DNA from: an uncultured Atopobium sp.
GTDB taxonomy: Bacteria > Actinomycetota > Coriobacteriia > Coriobacteriales > Atopobiaceae
Assembly: GCA_938041635.1 (NCBI GenBank)
Contig: CALIAD010000047.1
Location: forward strand, 1-64,000
DNA length: 64,000 nt
Reading direction: 5' to 3'
A program made the position numbers and the translations under genes. The notes below the pieces were generated by a model. That model worked only from the letters and a program-made list of their open reading frames with translations. It had not been told where the DNA came from and searched no databases. Shown one piece after another: positions 43,796 to 52,671 of this stretch; the stretch's first letter is position 1, and every line of letters starts with the position of its first letter.

Positions 43796-44530
43796 ATGAC
43801 GTACGATTCAGACGAATATCTTGAGTTTATAAAGGCTCGTAGAGCTCAGATTGAGTCACTTGTGGCGGATGCTGCAAAAAAGTCCGGCAGAAGCGCCTCT
43901 GAGATTGAAATTGTAGCTGTCTCCAAAACCGTTCCTGTTGAGGCTGTCCTTGCAGCTTATAAGGCGGGCTATAGGGTTTTTGGCGAGAATCGTCCACAGG
44001 AGCTGACACATAAACTGACGTGTTTATCTGAGGCTCCTTTTGCGTCTGAGATATCTTTTGACATGATTGGTAATCTTCAGAAGAACAAGATTAACCAGGT
44101 AGTTGGTAAGGTTCGCTACATTCATTCAATTTCTTCCGAGCACCTTGCAGAGGCGGTTTCAAAGCGTGCAGAAGCAAAGGACTCTCAGGAGTCTGTGCTA
44201 CTTGAGGTAAACGTCTCCGCTGAAGCCTCAAAATCGGGTTTCTCGCCAGAAGAAGTGTCTGAGTCTATTCAAAAGATTGTTGAGCTTCCTCACATTTCTG
44301 TTGTAGGTCTGATGACTATGGCACCAAAAGATGATCCAGAGCGCGCCAAGAGAACATTCTCAGGACTTCGAGAATTGCGTGATTGCTTGAGCCAACAAGT
44401 TGGTTTGAAGTTAGATGTTCTTTCTTGTGGCATGAGTGATGACTTTACGTATGCCATTGAAGAGGGTTCTACTACTATTCGCCTGGGTCGAGTATTGTTT
44501 GACCCAACCTATACGTTGAGTGGGCACTAA
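43796..44530 (+). CDS. YggS/YlmE-family PLP-binding protein
   Basis: A 244-residue alanine-racemase-fold PLP homeostasis protein (COG0325). The PLP lysine lies in VAVSKTVP near residue 42, followed by FGENRPQEL, FDMIGNLQKNK, GLMTMAP and CGMSDDF. Family members bind PLP without clear enzyme activity and affect B6 and amino acid balance. Three in-frame ATGs (43787, 43790, 43796) follow AAGAG; the last is best spaced. The ylmE-sepF-yggT order is conserved in Gram-positive division clusters. Confidence 0.87.
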   Translation: MTYDSDEYLEFIKARRAQIESLVADAAKKSGRSASEIEIVAVSKTVPVEAVLAAYKAGYRVFGENRPQELTHKLTCLSEAPFASEISFDMIGNLQKNKINQVVGKVRYIHSISSEHLAEAVSKRAEAKDSQESVLLEVNVSAEASKSGFSPEEVSESIQKIVELPHISVVGLMTMAPKDDPERAKRTFSGLRELRDCLSQQVGLKLDVLSCGMSDDFTYAIEEGSTTIRLGRVLFDPTYTLSGH

Positions 44531-44588
44531 AATAGTTGCAAGTTTTTGATACAGTAGTAAGAAGTTACGTGCGTTACAGAAAGGCACA

Positions 44589-45272
44589 ATGATGAGCATT
44601 CTTGATACGCTAAGAGCAAAGCTTCGTGGTGGTCAGGACGATGAGTACTACGATGATGAGTATTATGGCGACGAAGGCTATGACGAGGTAGACGAAGCTT
44701 CTCCTCGTTCGTACGATGATCGTGCACAGCAAGGCTCTTCCAACAGGCTACTAGGCAATCCATCCAGGCCAGAAGCAGAGAGTGTTTCTGTTTACACACG
44801 CTCTGGTAAGCCAATCAGCACTAATCCAGCTGCTTCTTATAATCCTCAGCAGGATATGCGCTCGCGTGCTTCTGCGTATGCATCTCGTCAGGAGCCTTCT
44901 GGATACACTCCTTCTTACGAGCATACCGTGAGCCCAAACCTGCCAACTCCTGGTGATATTGGTCTTCGTCCTGTGAGCCGTACAAGCTATTCTGGACAGC
45001 TGCCGCCATATGTTCTTCGTCCTGTTTCTTATGATGATGTTCAGTCGGTAGTTCGTCGTGTTCGTACTGGTCAGCCAGTTGTCCTTATCTTTAAGAACAC
45101 CAACATTGAGGTTGCTAAGAGAATTTTGGACTTCAGTTTTGGTCTTTCTTATGGACTTGACGGCGCTGTTGAAGAAGTTGCTGACCGCGTTTTTGCTGTA
45201 CTTCCTCATGGCATTTCTTTATCTCAGTCTGATCTGGATAAGCTTGCTGATGAGGGCGAGATTACCAGGTAA
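44589..45272 (+). CDS. sepF: Cell division protein SepF
   Basis: A 227-residue SepF: an N-terminal amphipathic membrane helix (MMSILDTLRAKL), a long acidic, Tyr/Ser/Pro-rich disordered linker (about 15-140), and the C-terminal SepF domain (VLRPVSYDDVQSVVRRVR ... VVLIFKNTN ... RILDFSFGLSYGLDG). SepF tethers FtsZ to the membrane, which matters here because no ftsA is in the cluster. AGAAAGG precedes tandem ATGs at 44589 and 44592. Confidence 0.93.
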   Translation: MMSILDTLRAKLRGGQDDEYYDDEYYGDEGYDEVDEASPRSYDDRAQQGSSNRLLGNPSRPEAESVSVYTRSGKPISTNPAASYNPQQDMRSRASAYASRQEPSGYTPSYEHTVSPNLPTPGDIGLRPVSRTSYSGQLPPYVLRPVSYDDVQSVVRRVRTGQPVVLIFKNTNIEVAKRILDFSFGLSYGLDGAVEEVADRVFAVLPHGISLSQSDLDKLADEGEITR

Positions 45273-45284
45273 CTGGAGGTTTTT

Positions 45285-45563
45285 GTGTTTTCGTATTATG
45301 TCTTGAACTCACTCTATACTTTGTTGAGGATTTACAGCTTCTGCATTGTGGTATGGTGCCTGTCCTCTTGGATTACCGTTTCAAATGATTCGGTTAAGAA
45401 CATTCTTGAGGCAATTGGCAAAATTGTTGAGCCATACCTCAGTGTGTTTAGGAACGTAATTCCTCCAATTTCTGGCGTTGATCTCTCACCGATTGTTGCA
45501 CTTTTTGTGCTTAATCTTGTGGGACGTTTTGCCATTTCGACGCTGGGCTTTATACTAATATAG
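45285..45563 (+). CDS. YggT family membrane protein
   Basis: A 92-residue YggT protein with two membrane helices and the conserved segment between them (WCLSSWITVSN ... IVEPYLSVFRNVIPPISGVDLSPIVALFVL). It is a regular neighbour of sepF and divIVA and may influence septum or chromosome organisation. The GTG at 45285 has GGAGG eight bases upstream and follows sepF by 12 bases. Confidence 0.87.
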   Translation: MFSYYVLNSLYTLLRIYSFCIVVWCLSSWITVSNDSVKNILEAIGKIVEPYLSVFRNVIPPISGVDLSPIVALFVLNLVGRFAISTLGFILI

Positions 45564-45568
45564 AAACT

Positions 45569-45590
45569 AGTTTGTCTTTGAATACAAACT
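45569..45590 (+). other. Hairpin between yggT and divIVA
   Basis: AGTTTGT (45569-45575) pairs perfectly with ACAAACT (45584-45590) around an eight-base loop. It has no T tract, so it is more likely a processing or pause element than a terminator. TATGAT at 45598-45603 could be a divIVA -10 hexamer, but no good -35 accompanies it. Confidence 0.35.
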
Positions 45591-45641
45591 GAGTAGTTAT
45601 GATGTGTGGTACGTCTACTCGCAGACTGAAAGGGAACAAAG

Positions 45642-46277
45642 ATGGCAATCACACCAGCAGACATCGAGCAGCAGACATTCTCTCCTGCTGAGACCGGCTA
45701 CAATCCAGAGGAAGTTGACGCATTTCTTGAGCAGCTCTCTTCTGAGGTTGATGCAATGCTTCAAAAGATCGCTGACCTTAAGGGCCGTCTGACCAGCACT
45801 GAGCAGCAGCTTGCTGCAGCACAGGCACAGGTTGCAAACCTTGAGGAGAACGCAAGCGTTCCTTCTGTTGAGGAGACAAACGCTGCAGCTATTGCTGCAT
45901 CTGAGCACCAGATTTCTCAGGTCCTCATTGTTGCTCAGCAGAGCGCAGATAAGCTTGTTGCAGACGCTCGTGCAAACGCAGAGCGCATTCGCAACGAGGC
46001 AGATCAGAAGGCTCGTGAGGTTATCCGTCAGGCTCTTGCAGAGAAGCAGACTGAGCTTGATGAGATTGATCGCCTCAAGCAGTCCCGTGAGGACTTCCGC
46101 GCTGAGTACCGTAAGCTCCTCCAGCACTTCTTGGATGACGCAGACTCTGTCTTCCCAGAGACTGTTCTTACCAACAATGCTCCAACTGGTTCCCAGAATG
46201 CTGCTCAGCCTGCAGCTCAGCAGACTCAGATTTCTGCACCTGCACCTGCAGCTGGTGACTTCAACGACCTTGACTAA
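45642..46277 (+). CDS. divIVA: DivIVA-family polar/septal scaffold protein
   Basis: A 211-residue DivIVA: the N-terminal lipid-binding domain (ITPADIEQQTFSPAETGYNPEEVDAFLEQL), then coiled coil over about 30-165, and a Gln/Ala/Pro-rich C-terminus. It senses negative membrane curvature and recruits envelope machinery to poles and septa (Wag31-like in Actinobacteria). GGGAAC precedes the ATG. It is the last gene of the cluster and is followed by a strong terminator. Confidence 0.92.
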   Translation: MAITPADIEQQTFSPAETGYNPEEVDAFLEQLSSEVDAMLQKIADLKGRLTSTEQQLAAAQAQVANLEENASVPSVEETNAAAIAASEHQISQVLIVAQQSADKLVADARANAERIRNEADQKAREVIRQALAEKQTELDEIDRLKQSREDFRAEYRKLLQHFLDDADSVFPETVLTNNAPTGSQNAAQPAAQQTQISAPAPAAGDFNDLD

Positions 46278-46300
46278 GTCTTAGGTCATTACCTTTGTAC

Positions 46301-46340
46301 TGATAAGCGCTCAGCTCTGCTGGGCGCTTTTTTGTTATCA
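46301..46340. terminator. Bidirectional terminator between divIVA and the DUF4130 gene
   Basis: AAGCGCTCAGC (46305-46315) pairs with GCTGGGCGCTT (46319-46329) with one G-U pair, followed by a T run to 46333. An outer GATAA/TTATC pair extends it. It separates the convergent divIVA and DUF4130 genes. Confidence 0.9.
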
Positions 46341-46359
46341 GCCGTCTTAAACGGCAGCT

Positions 46360-47412
46360 TTATAACCCAGAAGTAAGCTCTTTGCAGAATGTTTGCTTTT
46401 GTTCTATATGATGCACATCCTTTCTGTTTTCTCGTCCCTGATAGCGAATAGGTACGCCTTGGCTACGCGCAGCTTCTGCATTTGTGCTTGCAGTGAGTTC
46501 AGGGAGCCCTTGCCATACGCGTTTTGGCATCCAATGGGCGCGCAAGTCATATCCTCTTTCTGCAGGCCCGCGACCCTCTAGACCAACTCCCTCATAGAAG
46601 CGCCTCCACATGGCTTGCACGTATTTCTCGTCAGTTGCAAGGTCTGTTCTAGAGAGCAGTTCTTCCAAAGAGGCATCGTCCAGCTGAATTGTTCCAAAGG
46701 TCTTCATTTCTGGCGCATAAAAACTGACTATATGATGAGCTGGATCAACAATAAAAAACCGCTCTGTACTCATCCGTTTGACAAAGTAATTGCAAGTTAG
46801 TGGCACTACGTTTGCATTAGGTTGAAATACAGACATAAAAGAGCCATCTGACATGCGAGAAAACCGCACAAATTGCCGCGTATGCTCTCGTTCAGTTTCT
46901 ACCTGCCTAGCCAGCGCATTAAATTCTGCCACGGTTGGGTCAGCAATATCTTCAAGCGCTCCTATGCCATAGGAGAATGCAAGACGGATGTACCTATGTA
47001 CAATCTCTGGCATAGCATGAGCATCTGAAGCACATGCCAAAACAATGCGACGTGTTATTTCTCTTGTGCCTACTTTCTTCTCTAGTCCAGTAAGAACTCG
47101 TTTAGCCAAGGCTACTACGGAGTCATCAGAAGGGTCTGGTCCACAGAGAACATGTTCCCCAAGGCTAGGCTGACAAAAGTTTTCTCTAACAAGACGTACG
47201 TGTGCCGGGTTAGCATGTGAGAGATAAGTGAGTCCTACAGCCCCTACAACGCCTTCTAAGCTTGGATTACAGGAGATAACAACCTTCTGAGGCTTGGAGA
47301 GTCTTGTAAGTCTCTGAACAAGCGAGACAAGCTCTACGCTCTGATCAGAAGAGCCTGAGTTGAGAGGACTCAATACGGCGTCTTGTTTTGTTGTACGAAC
47401 TTGCTTTGGCAT
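46360..47412 (-). CDS. DUF4130/TIGR03915-type probable DNA metabolism protein
   Basis: A 350-residue protein with the features of the radical-SAM-linked DUF4130 family: YIRLAFSYGIGALEDIADPTV, VRFSRMSDGSFMSVFQPNANVVPLTCNYF, FIVDPAHHIVSFY and the C-terminal HWMPKRVWQGLPEL. Its function is unknown; it almost always travels with the radical SAM protein encoded upstream. GAGGG stands nine bases before the ATG at 47412, which lies inside the radical SAM gene, so the two overlap by 68 bases in different frames. The C-terminal ~45 residues beyond the MPKR motif look extra. Confidence 0.8.
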   Translation of the reverse strand: MPKQVRTTKQDAVLSPLNSGSSDQSVELVSLVQRLTRLSKPQKVVISCNPSLEGVVGAVGLTYLSHANPAHVRLVRENFCQPSLGEHVLCGPDPSDDSVVALAKRVLTGLEKKVGTREITRRIVLACASDAHAMPEIVHRYIRLAFSYGIGALEDIADPTVAEFNALARQVETEREHTRQFVRFSRMSDGSFMSVFQPNANVVPLTCNYFVKRMSTERFFIVDPAHHIVSFYAPEMKTFGTIQLDDASLEELLSRTDLATDEKYVQAMWRRFYEGVGLEGRGPAERGYDLRAHWMPKRVWQGLPELTASTNAEAARSQGVPIRYQGRENRKDVHHIEQKQTFCKELTSGL

Positions 47413-48754
47413 CAGCAATTACCCTCTGTTTAATCAGTTCTTGGTCAAGTGGAGCTGAGGCATCCCTTACGCCACAGCAGGTGAGAAAGTGATGAGATCG
47501 TTTGAGCTGTATTCCCAGCCGTTTAAGATCATCAAAGGTGAGGCGAGACCGTCTTCTTGCAGCAATAATTCTTCGTGCGCCGGTAGGGCCAATACCGGGC
47601 ACTCGTAAAAGTATTTCTAGTGGTGCATCCATAATCTCTACAGGAAATTGATTAAGATGTGCCAGCGCCCATCCAAGCTTTGGATCAATTTCTAAATCAA
47701 GCCAAGGTGCTTCTGGAGAAACCAACTCATCAGGAGAAAACGCATAGTAGCGCATAAGCCAATCAGCCTGGTAAAGACGGTGTTCTCTACGCAGGGGAAC
47801 AGGAGTGTCCAACTCAGGAAGACGATGGTCTTCTATAACAGGAATATAGGCAGAGAAGAATACTCGTTTCAATTCAAATTGTTGATAAAGCGCTTGCGAT
47901 AAGTGCAATATTTGATTGTCTGATTCTGGAGAAGCTCCAATGATAATTTGCGTTGATTGCCCAGCAGGCGAGAAGGATCTCTTGCCTGAAGACACCCTTG
48001 ATGAGCGCATAAAGGTATTCTTCAAGCAGTTTGAACGAAGAGCTAAACCTTCTTTTATGATCTGCTTCTGAGTAGGAATAACAATGCCCTTAGATTTTCC
48101 AGCAGACTTCACAATGCCCTTTGATGCATTTTTAGCTTCAAGCAATTGCCTTTCTTCAGAGACGCGTAGGCGGTGAATGAAAGACATGGGTTTAGTAACC
48201 GTTTCTGCATTTTTGTGAGGACAAAGTTTAGTAAGTGAGGTTGAGCTAGGTAATTCCAGATTGACGGAGAGCCTATCTGCTAAGCGGCCAATAGCATCAA
48301 TAAGATCTGGATCTGTTCCGGGAATTACTTTTGCATGAACATAGCCGTTAAACAGCAGCTCATTCCTAAGGTAGGAGAGGCACTCAATCATGAGTTCTGT
48401 GGTGTGGTCTGGCGATCCTATAACACCTGAGGAAAGAAAGAGCCCCTCTATGTAATTTCTTTTATAGAAATCTACGGTAAGCTCTGCTAATTCCTGTGGT
48501 GTAAAGGTAGCCCGCTTGGTTTGTGCAGAAGATCTATTGACGCAGTAAGCACAGTCATAACAGCAAGCATTAGAAAGTAAAACTTTTAGCAGCGTAATGC
48601 AGCGACCATCAGGGGTAAATGAGTGGCAACAGCCGGCCGCTGAGGCCATTCCTACCTTTCCTGCCTGCGGATCTCTGTCTACACCAGAAGAAGTGCACGC
48701 CGCGTCAAATTTGGCTGCATCTGCAAGTATGGTGAGTTTATCAAGAGTATCCAT
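47345..48754 (-). CDS. Radical SAM protein, putative DNA modification/repair (TIGR03916-type)
   Basis: A 469-residue radical SAM protein with the cluster motif CCYDCAYC (CX3CX2C) near residues 63-70 and a C-terminal helix-hairpin-helix (LLRVPGIGPTGARRII), a DNA-binding element. The family is annotated as putative DNA modification/repair and is paired with DUF4130 proteins. The substrate is unknown. Residues about 195-240 form a basic, low-complexity insertion (KNASKGIVKSAGKSKGIV) not expected in the core. A LexA-type box lies 24-37 bases upstream of the ATG, which suggests SOS control. GAAAG precedes the start. Confidence 0.85.
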   Translation of the reverse strand: MDTLDKLTILADAAKFDAACTSSGVDRDPQAGKVGMASAAGCCHSFTPDGRCITLLKVLLSNACCYDCAYCVNRSSAQTKRATFTPQELAELTVDFYKRNYIEGLFLSSGVIGSPDHTTELMIECLSYLRNELLFNGYVHAKVIPGTDPDLIDAIGRLADRLSVNLELPSSTSLTKLCPHKNAETVTKPMSFIHRLRVSEERQLLEAKNASKGIVKSAGKSKGIVIPTQKQIIKEGLALRSNCLKNTFMRSSRVSSGKRSFSPAGQSTQIIIGASPESDNQILHLSQALYQQFELKRVFFSAYIPVIEDHRLPELDTPVPLRREHRLYQADWLMRYYAFSPDELVSPEAPWLDLEIDPKLGWALAHLNQFPVEIMDAPLEILLRVPGIGPTGARRIIAARRRSRLTFDDLKRLGIQLKRSHHFLTCCGVRDASAPLDQELIKQRVIADAKASSYNKTRRRIESSQLRLF

Positions 48755-48770
48755 GGCAGCAACTTTCTAC

Positions 48771-48798
48771 TTGAAAATAGAACGTCTGTTCGTATACT
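48771..48798 (+). promoter_or_regulatory. Candidate plus-strand promoter between the radical SAM gene and cca
   Basis: TTGAAA (48771-48776) and TATACT (48793-48798) are 16 bases apart. A LexA-type box (48778-48791) fills the spacer, so bound LexA would block it and probably also the divergent radical SAM promoter. Confidence 0.5.
48778..48791. promoter_or_regulatory. LexA-type SOS box between the radical SAM gene and cca
   Basis: TAGAACGTCTGTTC contains the GAAC-N4-GTTC core, identical in form to the box before nadK-recN. It lies 24 bases from the start of the minus-strand radical SAM gene and within the spacer of a plus-strand promoter. Confidence 0.65.
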
Positions 48799-48835
48799 TA
48801 GACTATCACGAATGGGAAAGAAGTAAAGAAAAATC

Positions 48836-48849
48836 TAGAACAAACGTTT
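48836..48849. promoter_or_regulatory. Second, weaker LexA-like box before cca
   Basis: TAGAACAAACGTTT differs from the core only in the last base (GTTT for GTTC) and sits inside the 12-base palindrome ACAAACGTTTGT. It lies 29 bases before the first cca start codon. Confidence 0.4.
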
Positions 48850-48878
48850 GTCATTTTAAAACCGCAGGAAGGATGTGA

Positions 48879-50357
48879 ATGACGTGTGAAGGATGTATAC
48901 TTTTCCCATCAGCAACTGCGGAAGGAATGGCCATGAGCATACAAAAAAACAGCTCTTCACCATGCCTTTCTCGCCCTGTGAATTTACAAGTTCCCACCTA
49001 CGCGCTGCGTGCATTAGAAGTTCTTGAAGATGCCGGATTTGAGGCGTGGATTGTAGGCGGCTGGGTACGAGACGCCCTACGCGGCTCATTTGCCCACGAT
49101 ATTGACATCACAACATCGGCAACGTGGCAGCAGAGCAAAGCAGCTTTTGCGGCTGCGGGCATTTCTGTGCATGAGACAGGCATTGCATATGGAACCGTTA
49201 CTGCTGTTGTCGAGAAGCACCCTATTGAGGTCACAACGTATCGCTGTGACGGAGAATATCTTGATGGTCGTCGTCCCGATTCTGTGCAGTTTGTCTCTCG
49301 TATAGAGGAAGATCTTGCTCGTAGAGACTTCACTATTAATGCAATGGCATATCACCCAAAGAGGGGATTGCTTGATCTTTATGGCGGTCAAGAAGATTTA
49401 TCTGCACGTGTAATTCGCGCTGTTGGGGAGCCTAAGGTTCGCTTTACAGAGGACGCTCTTCGTATGCTGCGTGCCTTGCGATTTGCATGCAGACTCTCGT
49501 TTTCAATTGAGGAGAAGACACATCAGGCACTTACTGAGTGTGCGCCGCTACTCTCTCAGGTTGCATCTGAGCGCATTGGCTCGGAAGTGGCTCAAATTGT
49601 TGAGGCTGGCCATATTGCCCATGCTATCAAGCTGGGATTTCCTGTTCTAGCGATAGCAATTCCAGAGCTCTTGCCACTTCAAAACTTTGATCAAAGAAGT
49701 CCGTATCATGCTTATGACGTGCTGGAGCATACTGCTCGGGTATGCTCTGCAACAGAGGCTCTTACAGCAGGGTGTGCTACTCCCGCTCTTAGGTGGGCTG
49801 CTCTTCTACATGATATTGCAAAGCCAGAAATGTTTAGCGTTGACGCAGATGGAAGAGGCCATTTTTATGGCCATCCAGAAAAAGGTGCAATCGTAGCAAA
49901 AGCCTTGCTTAAACGCTTGGCTTTATCGCAGCACTTAAGTAATGAAGTTTGCGCTCTTGTGGCATTGCATGACTATGATGTGGATGTTACAACGGCGTCG
50001 CTGAGGCATATGATTGCCCTGTTAGCCGAGGCAAGTAAATCGGACGGCATTGCTCTTGCGTATGACCTTTTGACGTTAAAGCAGGCAGATGCTCTGGCAA
50101 AGGCAAATCCTTATCGTAGCTATGCGGTAACGCTTGAGGCTATGAGGGCCCTTCTCTTACATGAGGTAAAACGGGGAATTGCTCAGCATCCGCAAGAGCT
50201 GTGCGTTTCGGGCGCAGAAATTATGGAAGCACTTTCTCTTCAGCCAGGACCTGCTGTTGGTGTGTGCCAACGTAGGCTTTTTGAGCTTTATTTAGCAGGT
50301 CAAGTGGAGAATAGGAGAGAAGATCTTCTCGCTATTCTTGCTCAGGGTAATTGGTAA
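48879..50357 (+). CDS. cca: CCA tRNA nucleotidyltransferase with HD domain
   Basis: A class II CCA-adding enzyme of up to 492 residues. It has AWIVGGWVRDALRG and the DIDITTSA metal-binding pair, EVTTYRCDGEY, ARRDFTINAMAY, and FTEDALRMLRALRFACRL, then an HD domain (RWAALLHDIAKP, GHPEKGA). It builds or repairs the tRNA 3' CCA. Two start regions have ribosome sites: ATG 48879 after GGAAGG, and ATG 48927/48933 after GGAAGGA. The longer form is given here. GAAGGATGT occurs twice around the first start. Confidence 0.9.
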   Translation: MTCEGCILFPSATAEGMAMSIQKNSSSPCLSRPVNLQVPTYALRALEVLEDAGFEAWIVGGWVRDALRGSFAHDIDITTSATWQQSKAAFAAAGISVHETGIAYGTVTAVVEKHPIEVTTYRCDGEYLDGRRPDSVQFVSRIEEDLARRDFTINAMAYHPKRGLLDLYGGQEDLSARVIRAVGEPKVRFTEDALRMLRALRFACRLSFSIEEKTHQALTECAPLLSQVASERIGSEVAQIVEAGHIAHAIKLGFPVLAIAIPELLPLQNFDQRSPYHAYDVLEHTARVCSATEALTAGCATPALRWAALLHDIAKPEMFSVDADGRGHFYGHPEKGAIVAKALLKRLALSQHLSNEVCALVALHDYDVDVTTASLRHMIALLAEASKSDGIALAYDLLTLKQADALAKANPYRSYAVTLEAMRALLLHEVKRGIAQHPQELCVSGAEIMEALSLQPGPAVGVCQRRLFELYLAGQVENRREDLLAILAQGNW

Positions 50358-50500
50358 AAATAATAAAGAGTGCCAGATTTAATCAATAAAAAAGTAAGGC
50401 CTTTGTATTTTTATAGGTTCGGTAAAACGGTATAGTAGGCATAAAAAATTATCAGAGAGGCGTCATTTTATATGACGGATAGTGTCGTATGGGGGAGTTC

Positions 50501-51214
50501 ATGGGCGAGAAGCGCGATTATATTACGTTAGAAGTCATACATCACAATGCTTATGAACAGCAGCCTACAGAAGAACCCGAGACTCCAGCGCCTTCTATTT
50601 CTCATATTCGTGCCGAAGCTCGTACTAAGAAAAGCGCAGCTACACGTAAGCGTATTATGCACGAGACAACCAAGCTCATGCTTGCTCGTGGAAATACCAA
50701 CTTCAAAATGAGTGAGATTTCTGATAGAGCTCGTCTTTCAAAAGGTGCGCTGTATTACTACTTTTCCGATAGAGAGGCCCTTTTGCAGGCAATCTTTGAC
50801 GAGAGTGTTGATGAGCTTGCAAAAGATATTGCGCATACCATTGGTAATAAGCCTGCCTCAAAAGAGACGCTTCATGCAATCATCGCTCAACTTGCTGCTC
50901 ATATTTTGCCTGACTCACCTTTGGTTTTGGCTTTAATTAACAAGCTTGCAAGCTCTGAGCAGGCGCTTATTACCAACATTGAAGGACCACTTTCTCGCGT
51001 GGTTGTTCTCCTTGCTAACCAGCTAGAGATGGGAAAATTGCAGGGATTTATTCGTCAAAGCGTTGATTCAAGACTTGCTGCCTGTTCTATTACGGGTGCA
51101 TTGGTTCTCTCGGCCATTGGCCTGATGGGAGAGCGTCGCGGTGCGGAGGGCTCTGACGAACTTGCACAGAATCTGCTAGATATGACACTTGCTGGTATTG
51201 GAATAGACGAGTAA
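50501..51214 (+). CDS. TetR-family transcriptional regulator
   Basis: A TetR-type repressor of about 237 residues. A hydrophilic N-terminal extension (about 1-45) precedes the helix-turn-helix domain (RKRIMHETTKLMLARGNTNFKMSEISDRARLSKGALYYYFSDREALL), then a helical ligand-binding domain. The ligand and targets are unknown. GGGGGAG lies just before the ATG at 50501, though an ATG at 50489 is also in frame. A 6-bp inverted repeat, CGTCAT/ATGACG, at 50461-50477 upstream could be its own operator. A terminator follows. Confidence 0.85.
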   Translation: MGEKRDYITLEVIHHNAYEQQPTEEPETPAPSISHIRAEARTKKSAATRKRIMHETTKLMLARGNTNFKMSEISDRARLSKGALYYYFSDREALLQAIFDESVDELAKDIAHTIGNKPASKETLHAIIAQLAAHILPDSPLVLALINKLASSEQALITNIEGPLSRVVVLLANQLEMGKLQGFIRQSVDSRLAACSITGALVLSAIGLMGERRGAEGSDELAQNLLDMTLAGIGIDE

Positions 51215-51256
51215 TCATACGAGTTTTTGCATAATGCCAGCTTAACTATGCAATTT

Positions 51257-51283
51257 AAAGAGCATCCTTGTGGTGCTCTTTTT
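51257..51283 (+). terminator. Terminator after the TetR gene
   Basis: AAAGAGCA (51257-51264) pairs with TGCTCTTT (51274-51281) around a nine-base loop and continues into T residues to 51283. The remaining ~120 bases to metK hold small hairpins but no SAM riboswitch that I can recognise. Confidence 0.85.
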
Positions 51284-51403
51284 ACAATTTTCTTGACTGA
51301 TCCTGCTCAAAAGTGTCTTTGGTGGGTATAGTAAGAGTGGTTGCGCGTAGAAGAACGCAAATATTCTGCATAAGCAGAGAAGCCATGCGTGAAAGGACAG
51401 TTC

Positions 51404-52666
51404 ATGGCACACAAAAACTATTTGTTTACCTCAGAAAGTGTTACTGAGGGACATCCAGACAAGGTTTGCGATCAGATTTCTGACGCAATTCTTGATGCAA
51501 TCCTGGCAAAAGAGGCAGAGCTTGAAGAGCGTGGATACGTTTCTCCAAGTGGTGTTCCTGCTTGCTTGGACAACGTTCGTTGTGCATGCGAGACTTTTGC
51601 GACTACAGGAACTATTGTGGTAGCTGGAGAGATTCGCACTCAATCCTACGTTGATGTCCAGGAGATTGTTCGCAATACTCTCAGAAATATTGGCTATGAC
51701 CGCGCTAAATATGGTTTTGACTGCGAGACCTGCGGCGTTTTAAGCCTCATTCACGAACAAAGTCCCGATATTGCTCAGGGCGTTGATCAGTCCTATGACA
51801 CGCAGGCAGGACGCACTACAGATCCGCTTGATCTTATCGGCGCAGGCGATCAGGGCATGATGTTTGGCTTTGCCTCTGATGAGACTGATGTTCTGATGCC
51901 AATGCCTGCTTACCTGGCTCAGCGCTTGGCTCAGCGTCTCTCAGAGGTGCGTAAGTCTGGCGAGGTTGAGTACTTGCGTCCAGATGGCAAAACTCAGGTT
52001 ACCGTTCGTTATGAGGACGAGAAACCCGTTGAGGTCACAGCCATTGTTGTTTCCACGCAGCATGCTCCAGAGATTGAAGACATGTCTGTTATCAAGCAGG
52101 ATATGATCGACCACGTTATTGCACCTGTTATGGGTGAGGTCAACATTGCTTGGGATAACGCTGACATTTACGTTAATCCAACTGGCCGCTTTGTTGTTGG
52201 TGGACCTATGGGAGACACAGGACTTACCGGTAGAAAGATTATTGTTGATACCTATGGCGGTATGGGTCGTCATGGTGGCGGCGCTTTCTCCGGAAAGGAT
52301 TGCACCAAGGTTGACCGTTCAGCAGCATATGCAGCGCGCTGGGTTGCCAAAAACGTCGTAGCAGCAGGCCTTGCAAAGAAGTGCGAAGTTCAGCTTGCCT
52401 ACGCCATTGGTGTTTCTCATCCACTGTCTATCATGGTTGATACTTTTGGCACTGGTATTGTTGACGATGCTGTTATTGAGCAGGCTATCGAGAAGGTCTT
52501 TGATCTTCGTCCTGGTGCCATTATCAGAGATCTTAAGCTGCGCCGTCCTATCTTCTCTAAGACAGCAGCATACGGACACTTTGGCCGCAAAGATCCAGAC
52601 TTCACATGGGAAGCAACTGATCGTGTTCAGGAGCTTAAGGACGCAGTTTCTGCACTTCAGGCATAA
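51404..52666 (+). CDS. metK: S-adenosylmethionine synthetase
   Basis: A 420-residue MetK that makes SAM from methionine and ATP. Signatures are [20 protein letters not shown] at the start, [12 protein letters not shown], and [25 protein letters not shown] lies before the ATG at 51404; the GTG at 51389 overlaps that site and is rejected. The stop is five bases from the stop of the convergent membrane-protein gene. SAM supply links loosely to the radical SAM and methyltransferase genes nearby. Confidence 0.97.
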   Translation: MAHKNYLFTSESVTEGHPDKVCDQISDAILDAILAKEAELEERGYVSPSGVPACLDNVRCACETFATTGTIVVAGEIRTQSYVDVQEIVRNTLRNIGYDRAKYGFDCETCGVLSLIHEQSPDIAQGVDQSYDTQAGRTTDPLDLIGAGDQGMMFGFASDETDVLMPMPAYLAQRLAQRLSEVRKSGEVEYLRPDGKTQVTVRYEDEKPVEVTAIVVSTQHAPEIEDMSVIKQDMIDHVIAPVMGEVNIAWDNADIYVNPTGRFVVGGPMGDTGLTGRKIIVDTYGGMGRHGGGAFSGKDCTKVDRSAAYAARWVAKNVVAAGLAKKCEVQLAYAIGVSHPLSIMVDTFGTGIVDDAVIEQAIEKVFDLRPGAIIRDLKLRRPIFSKTAAYGHFGRKDPDFTWEATDRVQELKDAVSALQA

Positions 52667-52671
52667 CGTTC

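Noticed and set aside
47345..47412. Frameshift or assembly error joining the radical SAM and DUF4130 genes
   Set aside because: Both families exist as separate proteins, and the DUF4130 start has a proper ribosome site within the overlap, so a natural overlap explains it.
51284..51403. Possible SAM riboswitch before metK
   Set aside because: Only small hairpins (TTGCG/CGCAA and TCTGC/GCAGA) are visible. I could not fit any SAM riboswitch class, and no terminator/antiterminator pair is present.
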